Positions 16,076 through 23,138 of a stretch of DNA of 64,000 nucleotides are shown here, in pieces. The notes beneath the pieces are model-generated. The model was not told the DNA's origin. It made no database searches and saw only the letters and a program-made list of their open reading frames with translations. The number at the start of each line of letters is the position of its first letter. Positions within the stretch are counted from its first letter, which is position 1. Where the stretch lies: contig CBDCGU010000003.1 in the NCBI GenBank assembly GCA_965216945.1, positions 3,348,001 to 3,412,000 on the forward strand, read 5' to 3'. The position numbers and the translations under genes are program-made. The stretch is from DATHZQ01 sp965216945 (GTDB lineage: Bacteria; Actinomycetota; Acidimicrobiia; Spongiisociales; UBA5794).

Positions 16076-17152
16076 CTAGCCCCAGCAGTTGTCCAAGCCC
16101 CACTCGCTCGTCTGGGACTCGATCCCATCCACCGGGCCATCGGTGATCAACTCGACACCGGTGTTGAAGAAGTCGATACCCGGCGAGTTTGGCGGGATCT
16201 CACCGGTGGCGATCGCCTCGACTCCGAGCGACGCCATCAGGAGGGGGAACTGCATCGACGTGGCGCCGATGTTGCCATCGGCGACGTCGCTCACCCCGGT
16301 GCAAGATCCGTCAACCGACACGATCAACGCCTCGATACCCGCCGCGTCGAGGGCCAGCTTGGCGCCTGCGGCGGCCGGCTCGTTGAGCGTGTACACCACG
16401 TTGATTCCGGGATCGAGCGCAATGAGTCGTTCCATGGCGCTGCGCCCGCCCTCTTCGTTGCCGTCAGTGACGTCTTGTCCCACGATCCTGGGGTCGGTCT
16501 CGTCACCCCACTGGTTCGGATCTCCAATGTCGATTCCGAACCCGGTGAGGAATCCCTGGTTGCGCAGGACACCAACGGTTGGCTGGCTCTCGTTGATGTT
16601 CAGGAGTGCGATCTTTGCGCTGTCGGGATCGGCGATCGTCGCGGCCGCCCATTGTCCGATCAGTTCGCCGGCACGGAAGTTGTCCGTGGCAAACGTGGCG
16701 TCGGCGGCGTCGATCGGATCGAGCGGGGTGTCGAGTGCGATCACCACGAGACCCGCCTCGCGGGCCCGCTCGACAGTGGGCACGATGGCGACCGTGTCGG
16801 CCGGGGTGATCATGAACCCCGCAGCTCCGACGGCGATCAAGTCCTCGATGGCAGACACCTGCGACGCATTGTCCTCATCGCCCTCTCCGGCGAAGGCTCG
16901 CAACTCGACTCCCTGCTCGGCCGCTGCAGCTTCCGCACCCTCACGCATCTTGACGAAGAACGGGTTGGTTTCGTTCTTCGTGATGAGACCAACGATCACA
17001 TCACCGCCTGCGGGTGCCTCGCCTGCGTCCGATTCGCCTGCGTCTGATTCGGCGGCGGTGGTCTCCGACGTATCGTCGTCACCGCCACATGCCGCCGCCG
17101 CGAGCGCCAGCGCCGCGATCATCAACCCCATCCACAACCAACGTCGTGTCAT
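16076..17152 (-). CDS. Sugar ABC importer substrate-binding lipoprotein
   Basis: Periplasmic-binding-protein type I (sugar) lipoprotein of 358 residues. It has a signal peptide with lipobox LAAAAC (Cys 22), then CGGDDD and an acidic Ser/Ala/Glu linker. The ligand-binding fold starts VIVGLITKNETNPFFVKMREGAEAAA, a good match to ribose/fructose-binding proteins, and includes NEPAAAGAKLALDAAG. ATG 17152 is preceded by GAGGAGAG at a suitable distance; codons upstream to 17257 are not signal-like. A good minus-strand promoter lies at 17228-17257. It is the first gene of the importer operon, which reads toward decreasing coordinates. Confidence 0.94.
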   Translation of the reverse strand: MTRRWLWMGLMIAALALAAAACGGDDDTSETTAAESDAGESDAGEAPAGGDVIVGLITKNETNPFFVKMREGAEAAAAEQGVELRAFAGEGDEDNASQVSAIEDLIAVGAAGFMITPADTVAIVPTVERAREAGLVVIALDTPLDPIDAADATFATDNFRAGELIGQWAAATIADPDSAKIALLNINESQPTVGVLRNQGFLTGFGIDIGDPNQWGDETDPRIVGQDVTDGNEEGGRSAMERLIALDPGINVVYTLNEPAAAGAKLALDAAGIEALIVSVDGSCTGVSDVADGNIGATSMQFPLLMASLGVEAIATGEIPPNSPGIDFFNTGVELITDGPVDGIESQTSEWGLDNCWG

Positions 17153-17219
17153 CGGTTCTCTCCTCTGTGTTCTGGAAGCGACGACACGGAAGGACCTGCG
17201 TCGTCTGCCGCCAAAGAGC

Positions 17220-17234
17220 TTATGAACAACATAT
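17220..17234. promoter_or_regulatory. Candidate regulator operator (TTATG-5-CATAT)
   Basis: TTATG, a 5-base spacer, then CATAT, overlapping the -10 region of the importer promoter. A related TTATG-3-CATAA motif lies between the kinase and ROK regulator genes at 18747-18759. The shared motif at two promoters of the same locus suggests binding by the ROK repressor. The different spacers weaken the case. Confidence 0.35.
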
Positions 17235-17257
17235 CGCAAACTTTTGTCTGCTGTCAA
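17228..17257 (-). promoter_or_regulatory. Sigma-70-type promoter of the importer operon
   Basis: On the minus strand, TTGACA (17257-17252) and TATGTT (17233-17228) are separated by 18 bases, a good housekeeping promoter. It lies between the kinase stop codon and the binding-protein start at 17152, so the importer can be transcribed independently of the kinase. The AT-rich stretch between the boxes stands out from the surrounding GC-rich DNA. Confidence 0.65.
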
Positions 17258-18685
17258 TCAGAACTGGCGAAGTGCGTTGAGGGTGGCCTCGAAGGCGCGT
17301 AGAGGCTCGGTGACATCGATGTCGGAGCGGGGTTCGATCGAGCGCCCCGCGGGTGGGTCGGGCAGATCGCTTCCGATCCCCCGTGCGGCGAGGCGAGCGG
17401 CGCCGCGGACGGTCAGGTGGGCGTCCGCCGTCACCGTGAGGGCGAGTCCGAGAACCGTTGCGAGCGTCTCGACCCATTGCGTATGGCGCACTGCTCCGCC
17501 CGACATGGTGGCGACGGACACGTCGGTGAGATCCATGAGCGCCTTGGCACGAAGGCCGAGATAGAAGGCGACACCACGCACTGCACTGCGTGCCAGTGCA
17601 GCCCGGTCGTGGACGAGGGTGAGGCCGCTCCACGCTCCACCCCCGAAGCTCCCATGTGAGGGCTCTCGCTCGCGGCTCAGAAAAGGAAGGAATGTGGGAT
17701 CCTCGTCGTGCCCGGTCAGGACGGCGTCCGCCGTGGCGTACATCTGCTCCCAGTCGTAGCCCACGATGTCTCGTACCCACCTGAGGGCAAGCCCTACGTT
17801 GGCCACGGCCGCCATGGCGTACCACGAGGTCGTATGCGATGCGGAGCGGTACTGGTGCACACCCGGTCCGAGTCGTCCGGCGGCCGGCGCCGCGATGGGA
17901 GTCATCACCTGGCCACCAGTCCCGGTGTTGATGAGCGCAACCCCCGGCTCTTCGATCCCGGCACCCAGCAGGGCAGCAGGTGCGTCACCGGCCCCGGTGA
18001 CCACGGAAGCACCCGCCGCCAGATTCAGGTCCTCTGCGACGGCACGATCCACGGCACCGACGACGCTGCTCGAAGCACGGATGTGCGGAAGCAGGTCGCG
18101 GTCCACGCCGAGGGCCGCACATACGGCGTCGCTCCAATCGTCTGCGGCGATGTCGTACAGGAGCGTCGCCGATGCATCGCTGGGATCGGTGACGGCATCG
18201 CCTTGGCACAGTTGCATGCGGAGCCAATCCTTGGGCTGTACGACCCTGTGGGCATTCCGCAGCGTCGTGGGCTCCGTTCGAGCCATCCACGCCAGAATCG
18301 GCCCGGCCATTCCCGGCACGATCGGATTTCCCAGCACGCCTCTGTGCTCTTCATCGAATCGGGCGACTTCGTTCAGGACTCCCGCTGCGCGCTGATCCGG
18401 CCACAGGACCGCATCGCGCACGGGCCGGCCCTGGCCGTCGATCAGTACGACGCCGTGCATTTGCCCGGCGACACCGATGGATGTCACCTCCGGTCCATGC
18501 GAGGCCGTGACCCGGCGCACGACGCGTCGACACACGTTCCACCACACCTTCGGATCGAAATCTGCTCCAGCCGCGGTCGATACCGGCGTGTCGTAGGGCT
18601 CCTCGGCTGCCATCACCGATGCGCCGTCGTCGTCGAAGATCGCGGCTTTGAGTGTTCCCGTTCCCAAATCGATCCCGAGATACAC
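17258..18685 (-). CDS. FGGY-family sugar kinase (xylulokinase-like)
   Basis: A 475-residue carbohydrate kinase of the FGGY family, closest in motifs to xylulokinase. The N-terminus has YLGIDLGTGTLKAAIFD (phosphate-1 motif), IGVAGQMHGVVLIDG, AVLWPDQRA and KDWLRMQLCQG. The central part has VVTGAGDAPAALLGAGI and GTGGQVMTPI. The adenosine region has SVATMSGGAVRHTQWVETLATVLG. The start is GTG 18685, directly before the conserved N-terminus and after GAGG. It is transcribed toward the importer genes and divergently from the ROK regulator. With the DTE-type epimerase, it suggests catabolism of a ketose or pentulose. Xylulose itself is not proven. Confidence 0.88.
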   Translation of the reverse strand: MYLGIDLGTGTLKAAIFDDDGASVMAAEEPYDTPVSTAAGADFDPKVWWNVCRRVVRRVTASHGPEVTSIGVAGQMHGVVLIDGQGRPVRDAVLWPDQRAAGVLNEVARFDEEHRGVLGNPIVPGMAGPILAWMARTEPTTLRNAHRVVQPKDWLRMQLCQGDAVTDPSDASATLLYDIAADDWSDAVCAALGVDRDLLPHIRASSSVVGAVDRAVAEDLNLAAGASVVTGAGDAPAALLGAGIEEPGVALINTGTGGQVMTPIAAPAAGRLGPGVHQYRSASHTTSWYAMAAVANVGLALRWVRDIVGYDWEQMYATADAVLTGHDEDPTFLPFLSREREPSHGSFGGGAWSGLTLVHDRAALARSAVRGVAFYLGLRAKALMDLTDVSVATMSGGAVRHTQWVETLATVLGLALTVTADAHLTVRGAARLAARGIGSDLPDPPAGRSIEPRSDIDVTEPLRAFEATLNALRQF

Positions 18686-18746
18686 AACCAGCCTCGCGCC
18701 GCAAACGACTCCGAAACCTCCCCACTTTTGTTGGGATAGGTCTCTC

Positions 18747-18759
18747 TTATGCTCCATAA
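18747..18759. promoter_or_regulatory. Candidate operator between kinase and ROK genes
   Basis: A perfect inverted repeat, TTATG-CTC-CATAA, in an AT-rich pocket of the divergent promoter region, 33 bases before the ROK gene start. The resemblance to the motif at 17220-17234 makes it a candidate site for autoregulation and control of the kinase gene. Confidence 0.4.
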
Positions 18760-18791
18760 TACTCAGAAGTCGAGCTTCGAGGTGCAGCAGC

Positions 18792-19946
18792 ATGAATGCC
18801 AGCGCGATTGAGCGTGACCCCGCCGACGGGCTCGTGCTGCGGCTCGTCCGACAGGACGGGTCACATACGAGGGCGAGCCTCGGCGCAGCGACGGGATGGG
18901 CGCGGTCGACGGTGACCCGACGAGTGGATGCACTTCTCGAATCTGGGCTTCTCGTCCTCGGCGGCGAGGCCAGCTCGACTGGAGGTCGCCCGCCGGAGCA
19001 GTTTCGCTTCAACCAGAACGCCGGATCACTCGTCGTCGCCGATCTCGGAATCACGCATTCTCGGATTGCTCTCGTCGACCTCCTCGGTCACCCTCTCGAA
19101 CCGCCCATCGATCTCGAGATCGATCTCACTACGGGTCCTGTCGAGACCCTCCCGCTGATCCAGCACACGATTGCAAGCCTCATGCAGCGAGCAGACTCCG
19201 CGCCGCTGGCAATCGGTATGGGGCTGCCGGCCCCCATCGATGCCAAGACTGGCCGGCCGGTCGACCCACCCATTCTCTCGACCTGGAACCGTTTTCCCCT
19301 CGCCGAAACGATTCGATCCGAGTCCTCGACCGCAACGTATGTGGAAAAGGACGTCAACCTGATGGCGGTGGGTGAGCACCGCCGCCACTGGCCGCGAGCC
19401 CGTGCGCTCGTCTTCGTGAAAGTCGGCACCGGCATCGGCTCCGGCATCGTCCTCGGCGGCCGCCTGTATCGAGGCGTCGACGGCGCCGCCGGCGACATCG
19501 GGCACATCCAACTGGATGGTTTCGGCGACCGTCTCTGCCAGTGCGGGCGAAACGGTTGCCTCGAGGCCGTGGCAGGTGGTGCGGCGCTTGCGGCTCAGAT
19601 CTCGGCCTTGGGTCGGCGGGCGGAGACCGCGAGGGCGGTCGCATCGCTCGTCCATGGCGGAGATCCGGAGGCAAAGTCAATGGTTCGATCCGCCGGACGC
19701 CACATCGGCGCCGTGCTCGCCGGTGTCGTGAGCTTCGCCAATCCGGATGTGATCGTGCTCGGGGGAGACCTCGGGATCGAGCCCCTCATTCTCACCTCCG
19801 TGAGGGCGGAGGTGCACAGTCGACCACTTGCCCTCGCCAGCCGCCGGCTCGTCGTCGAGCCGAGTCAGCTCGGCGCCAACGCAGGCATCGTGGGCGCTGC
19901 CGAATTGGTCGTTGACCGCCTCTGGCCGTCGCTCCCGGCCGCATAG
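18792..19946 (+). CDS. ROK-family transcriptional regulator
   Basis: A 384-residue repressor of the ROK family. It has an N-terminal winged helix-turn-helix (residues about 15-65, LVRQDGSHTRASLGAATGW with STVTRRVDALLESGLL), then a sugar-kinase-like ROK domain. That domain contains IGMGLPAPIDAKTG, FVKVGTGIGSGIVLGG, GAAGDIGHIQL, and the zinc-binding CQCGRNGCLEAVAGG. ATG 18792 is used; the longer upstream frame runs into the divergent promoter. Divergent from the sugar kinase and followed by the epimerase after 49 bases, so it is the likely local regulator that responds to the transported sugar or a derivative. Confidence 0.93.
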   Translation: MNASAIERDPADGLVLRLVRQDGSHTRASLGAATGWARSTVTRRVDALLESGLLVLGGEASSTGGRPPEQFRFNQNAGSLVVADLGITHSRIALVDLLGHPLEPPIDLEIDLTTGPVETLPLIQHTIASLMQRADSAPLAIGMGLPAPIDAKTGRPVDPPILSTWNRFPLAETIRSESSTATYVEKDVNLMAVGEHRRHWPRARALVFVKVGTGIGSGIVLGGRLYRGVDGAAGDIGHIQLDGFGDRLCQCGRNGCLEAVAGGAALAAQISALGRRAETARAVASLVHGGDPEAKSMVRSAGRHIGAVLAGVVSFANPDVIVLGGDLGIEPLILTSVRAEVHSRPLALASRRLVVEPSQLGANAGIVGAAELVVDRLWPSLPAA

Positions 19947-19995
19947 AGTTCCCTTGGCGGCAACAATCGACGCAGCCGCAGGACGATGGCATCAC

Positions 19996-20856
19996 ATGAG
20001 GAACGCGACTCGCTCACCGATCGGCGCTCACACGTTCATCTGGTCCCCGCGTTGGGATCGCACTGGAGCTCGCCATGCGGCGGCCCAGGCGGCCGCTGCC
20101 GGATACGATCTCATCGAGATCCCCCTCCTCGATCCCTCGGTCGTCGATCCCGGCGACACCATCCGGCTGCTCGAGGATCTCGGGCTCAGCTGTACCTGCT
20201 CGCTCGGCCTGCCTGCGGCCGCCCATCTCCCCGCCGCGCCACAGCAGGCCCTCGCATTCCTCACCCAGGCCATCCGCGTGGCGGCCGAGCTCGGTTCGCC
20301 GTGGCTCACCGGCGCCCTCTACGCCAACATCGGCACTCTCACCGGGTCGGAACCCACCGACGAGGAGCTGGACGCCGTCGCTCGCATACTCCACGTGGTG
20401 GCGGCCCGCGCCGCGGATTGTGGAGTCAAGCTCGGGCTCGAGCTGATCAACCGGTACGAGACCTACATCCTCAACACGACCGACCAAGCCGTCGCCCTGA
20501 TCGACCGGATCGACGCACCCAACGTGTACGCCCATCTCGATACCTACCACATGAACATCGAGCAACCGTCATTCACCGATGCGATCCGTGAGCTGGGTCC
20601 CCGGCTGGGCTACATCCACCTCGCCGACTCGCACCGTGGAACGATCGGCGAAGGCCACGTGCCCTTCGACGAGATCTTCGAGACCCTCGCAATCCTCGGC
20701 TACGACGGGCCCCTCATCATCGAGGCCTTCCACAACGCCGATCCCGCCATCCGGGCGATCACCGCGACGTGGAACGACTACAGCCTCGACCCTCAGCAGT
20801 TCGCCGTCGCAAGCCTCGAGCGCGTCGCCGCATTGCGAGACGAGAATCTCAGTTGA
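19996..20856 (+). CDS. Sugar phosphate isomerase/epimerase, D-tagatose/D-allulose 3-epimerase-like
   Basis: A 286-residue TIM-barrel protein of the AP-endonuclease-2-like sugar isomerase family. Metal ligands typical of D-tagatose 3-epimerase / D-psicose 3-epimerase are in place: Glu in LGLELINRYETY, Asp in AHLDTYHMNIEQ, His in IHLADSHRG, and Glu in PLIIEAFHN. The MNIE segment is particularly characteristic of ketose 3-epimerases. Start at ATG 19996, just before IGAHTFIWSP. It follows the ROK regulator on the same strand. Together with the FGGY kinase and importer it suggests epimerisation of a ketose before phosphorylation. The exact sugar is unknown. Confidence 0.88.
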   Translation: MRNATRSPIGAHTFIWSPRWDRTGARHAAAQAAAAGYDLIEIPLLDPSVVDPGDTIRLLEDLGLSCTCSLGLPAAAHLPAAPQQALAFLTQAIRVAAELGSPWLTGALYANIGTLTGSEPTDEELDAVARILHVVAARAADCGVKLGLELINRYETYILNTTDQAVALIDRIDAPNVYAHLDTYHMNIEQPSFTDAIRELGPRLGYIHLADSHRGTIGEGHVPFDEIFETLAILGYDGPLIIEAFHNADPAIRAITATWNDYSLDPQQFAVASLERVAALRDENLS

Positions 20857-20966
20857 TGCCGTGCGCTCTCATGCCGGCGAACGGCACGCGTCGTCCATGT
20901 GGCCACACGTGGCGGCTCGCACCTTCGTCTGCTCGGTACGCTGTTCACCGCTGTGGCAGGTGACTC

Positions 20967-21380
20967 ATGATTCGCTACATCACCGATCTCGCGGGCGTCA
21001 CGGCAGTCGATCTCGAGGGCCCTTTCTTCGTCGGCTGGCCGAACCCTCCCGACGCGGAGACGCACCTTCGGCTCCTCCAAGGAAGCGATCACGTCGTGCT
21101 GGCGATTCACGAGGGCGACGATCGCGTTGTCGGCTTCACGACGGCCATCACCGACGGTGTCCTCGCGGCGTTCATTCCCCTGCTCGAGGTCGTACCCGAT
21201 TACCAGGGCCGGGGAATCGGCAGCGAGCTCATCCGGCGCCTCATCGACATCATCGGACCGATCTACGCGGTCGACGCCATCTGCGATCCCGAGTTGCAGC
21301 CGTTCTACCGACACCTCGGGTTGACCCCTGCGGCAGGAGTGATGCTGCGCAACTACACCCGGCAGGGCGGCCGGGACTGA
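20967..21380 (+). CDS. GNAT-family N-acetyltransferase
   Basis: A compact 137-residue GNAT-fold protein. The acetyl-CoA-binding motif A is visible as LEVVPDYQGRGIGSELIRRLI, preceded by VVGFTTAITDGVLAAFIPLLEV and followed by DPELQPFYRHLGLTPA, the motif B region where the Phe-Tyr is usual. Substrate is unknown. GGCAGGTGA lies just before the ATG at 20967. Its stop codon overlaps the start of the next gene (TGATG), so the pair is translationally coupled. Confidence 0.85.
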   Translation: MIRYITDLAGVTAVDLEGPFFVGWPNPPDAETHLRLLQGSDHVVLAIHEGDDRVVGFTTAITDGVLAAFIPLLEVVPDYQGRGIGSELIRRLIDIIGPIYAVDAICDPELQPFYRHLGLTPAAGVMLRNYTRQGGRD

Positions 21381-21904
21381 TGGCCCTCGACCCCGCACCG
21401 CGGGCGGTGGTGCGCATGGAGCGCATGGTGGGCGACGAGTTGCGCCGCGGCGAGACGGTGCAGCAGGCGCTGCCGGTGTGGATAGGAGGTACCTACGTCC
21501 CGTTCCTCGGGACGATCGTCGTCGCAGCCGCCCTCTCTGCCGGCATGGCGTCCGCGATCGGGCTGAACGGATTGATCGTCACCGGCCTCGGCGCCGCCAT
21601 CGGGGCCGTCGTCGGCCGTGCCCTCGCCAAGCGCGGCGCCCGAGATCATCCCTTTGAAGCGGATGCCCTGCAGGTCTACATCGGTGTCACGCGACAGCGT
21701 GTGTTGATCTACGAGCCGCAGAGCCTCGGCAAGCCGGGTCGACTCCTCGACTCCTTCCCACTGGGGCGAGTGGGAAGTGTCGAGTTCGTGAAAGGAAACT
21801 TCCTTCGCCCGTCGCGGCTGCTGTTCTTCGCACCCGACGGTGAGCACGTGTACGAGTTTCCCGGCCTGTGGAACCCAGAAGGTCTCCTCCACGCGCTGCA
21901 GTGA
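21380..21904 (+). CDS. Small membrane protein of unknown function, 174 aa
   Basis: I do not recognise the family. Residues about 35-80 contain two hydrophobic segments rich in Gly/Ala (FLGTIVVAAALSAGMASAIGL and LIVTGLGAAIGAVVGRAL). A soluble C-terminal half follows with a beta-rich pattern (RQRVLIYEPQSLG, LLFFAPDGEHVYEFPGLW), resembling PH-like domains that often sit on small bacterial membrane proteins. The start overlaps the GNAT stop codon, suggesting co-translation with it. It is convergent with the glycolipid-binding protein gene, with only 4 bases between stops. Confidence 0.7.
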   Translation: MALDPAPRAVVRMERMVGDELRRGETVQQALPVWIGGTYVPFLGTIVVAAALSAGMASAIGLNGLIVTGLGAAIGAVVGRALAKRGARDHPFEADALQVYIGVTRQRVLIYEPQSLGKPGRLLDSFPLGRVGSVEFVKGNFLRPSRLLFFAPDGEHVYEFPGLWNPEGLLHALQ

Positions 21905-21908
21905 TGCC

Positions 21909-22457
21909 TCACCCGTTGGTGACGGCTCGCCAGCCCCCCGGATGGTCGACGACGAGACCGGTCGCGTCGACCGTCAGCTCCACATCCATACCCCGGCCAA
22001 TGTACCGGTACGTCGTGTCGCTCAGCCGTTCGTACCGCTGTGCCTGACGGCGCACGGCGTGTTCAGGGAACGACACGAGGGCCGCAACGATCTCAGCAGA
22101 CTCGCCGACGTCCAAAGCCAATCGGTTGATGGCGATGACGGTGGTCGCCGGTGTCCACGCCAGGTCGATGTCCGTCGCGCCGAAGAGATCCAGGATGGGC
22201 TCCTCGCCGACGCTCCAGGTGCCGTTCCGATCGCAATGCAGGGCCAGGCGCCTGTCATTGTCGGGACCCTGGACGTGCGCTCCCACCGTGTGGGTGCGCC
22301 AGGCCCTGCCGGTGAGCACGCTGAAGCGAATCTCGTACGGCGCCCCGTCGAGCGCGAGCAAGGTCGTCCCTGCGATCCGGTTCCCGTCTGCGGTCGTGTC
22401 GACCACCGTTCGTTCCGCACCGTGACCCGAGATGGGTTGCCACAGGATTCCCGCCAT
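21909..22457 (-). CDS. Putative glycolipid-binding protein (DUF1089 family)
   Basis: A 182-residue soluble protein that fits the glycolipid-binding family defined from Pseudomonas. It has GILWQPISGHGAERTVV at the N-terminus, GNRIAGTTLLALDGAPYEIRFSV, TVGAHVQG, and LDLFGATDIDLAWTPATTVIAINRL with LDVGES. The C-terminal part contains RYERLSDTTYRYIG followed by DLTVDATGLVVDHPGGW-like sequence. Actual ligand is untested here. ATG 22457 begins the conserved region. The gene is divergent from ferritin; the 74-base gap must hold both promoters. Confidence 0.85.
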   Translation of the reverse strand: MAGILWQPISGHGAERTVVDTTADGNRIAGTTLLALDGAPYEIRFSVLTGRAWRTHTVGAHVQGPDNDRRLALHCDRNGTWSVGEEPILDLFGATDIDLAWTPATTVIAINRLALDVGESAEIVAALVSFPEHAVRRQAQRYERLSDTTYRYIGRGMDVELTVDATGLVVDHPGGWRAVTNG

Positions 22458-22531
22458 CGCCGAGAGGTTACCCAGGGCGGATAGCATGACGGCTCGACAC
22501 GACTGAATGTGACAGAACGAAGGAGACTGCG

Positions 22532-23035
22532 ATGGCGATGCCCCCCAAGCTGGCTGAAACATTCAATGGTCAGATCACGCTCGAGTTCTCCTCGGCCTAC
22601 CAGTACCTCGCCACGGCGGCTTGGCTCGAGTCGGAGTCGCTGCCGGGAATGGCGCAGTGGATGCGAATTCAGTCCCAGGAGGAGTGGGACCACGGGATGC
22701 GCTTCTACCAGTTCGTCCTCGATCGTGACCGCGCGGTGAAGCTGGGCGAGATTCCAACGCCGCAGCACATCTTCGACAGCCCGTATGCGGCCTTCGAGGC
22801 GGCCCTGGCGTCGGAGCAGGCGGTCACCGCCAGCATCAACGAGCTCTATGCGCTGGCCACCGAGCTGCGCGACTACGCCTCGCTTCCCCTGCTCGACTGG
22901 TTCGTCAACGAACAGGTCGAGGAGGAAGCGACGGTCACGCAGATCATCGACGATCTCGAGCGGGCCGGCTCGACCGGCCACACGCTGTTGATGCTCGACC
23001 GTGAGCTGGGAGCACGTCAACTCACGCAGGAGTGA
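22532..23035 (+). CDS. ftnA: Bacterial non-heme ferritin
   Basis: Iron-storage protein of 167 residues with the four-helix ferritin fold, expected to form a 24-subunit shell that oxidises and stores iron in the cytoplasm. Ferroxidase-site residues are visible: Glu in ITLEFSSAYQYLA, the EEWDH pair in QSQEEWDHGMRFY, Glu in LASEQAVTASI, and the NEQVEEEA stretch in helix 4. GAAGGAGA lies just upstream of the ATG. A hairpin at 23069-23099 may terminate it. I looked for an IdeR box in the upstream gap and saw no convincing one. Confidence 0.94.
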   Translation: MAMPPKLAETFNGQITLEFSSAYQYLATAAWLESESLPGMAQWMRIQSQEEWDHGMRFYQFVLDRDRAVKLGEIPTPQHIFDSPYAAFEAALASEQAVTASINELYALATELRDYASLPLLDWFVNEQVEEEATVTQIIDDLERAGSTGHTLLMLDRELGARQLTQE

Positions 23036-23068
23036 GGCGGACGCTCACACCTGACGCATAGGCTGGAG

Positions 23069-23099
23069 CCCGCGAGCCGGCTCCGAGGCGGCTTGCGGG
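23069..23099 (+). terminator. Hairpin after ferritin gene
   Basis: CCCGCGAGCCG (23069-23079) pairs with CGGCTTGCGGG (23089-23099), 11 base pairs with one G-U, over a 9-base loop. It starts 33 bases after the ferritin stop and ends 39 bases before the next gene. No T-run follows, as is common in high-GC genomes, so it may be a weak terminator or an mRNA end stabiliser. Confidence 0.5.
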
Positions 23100-23138
23100 A
23101 GGTGCCATCCAAGGTGCTGCTTCGAGAGGACTCGTGAC

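Noticed and set aside
22458..22531. IdeR/DtxR iron box upstream of ferritin
   Set aside because: Only a partial AGGTTA half-site is present; the second half of the 19-base palindrome is missing.
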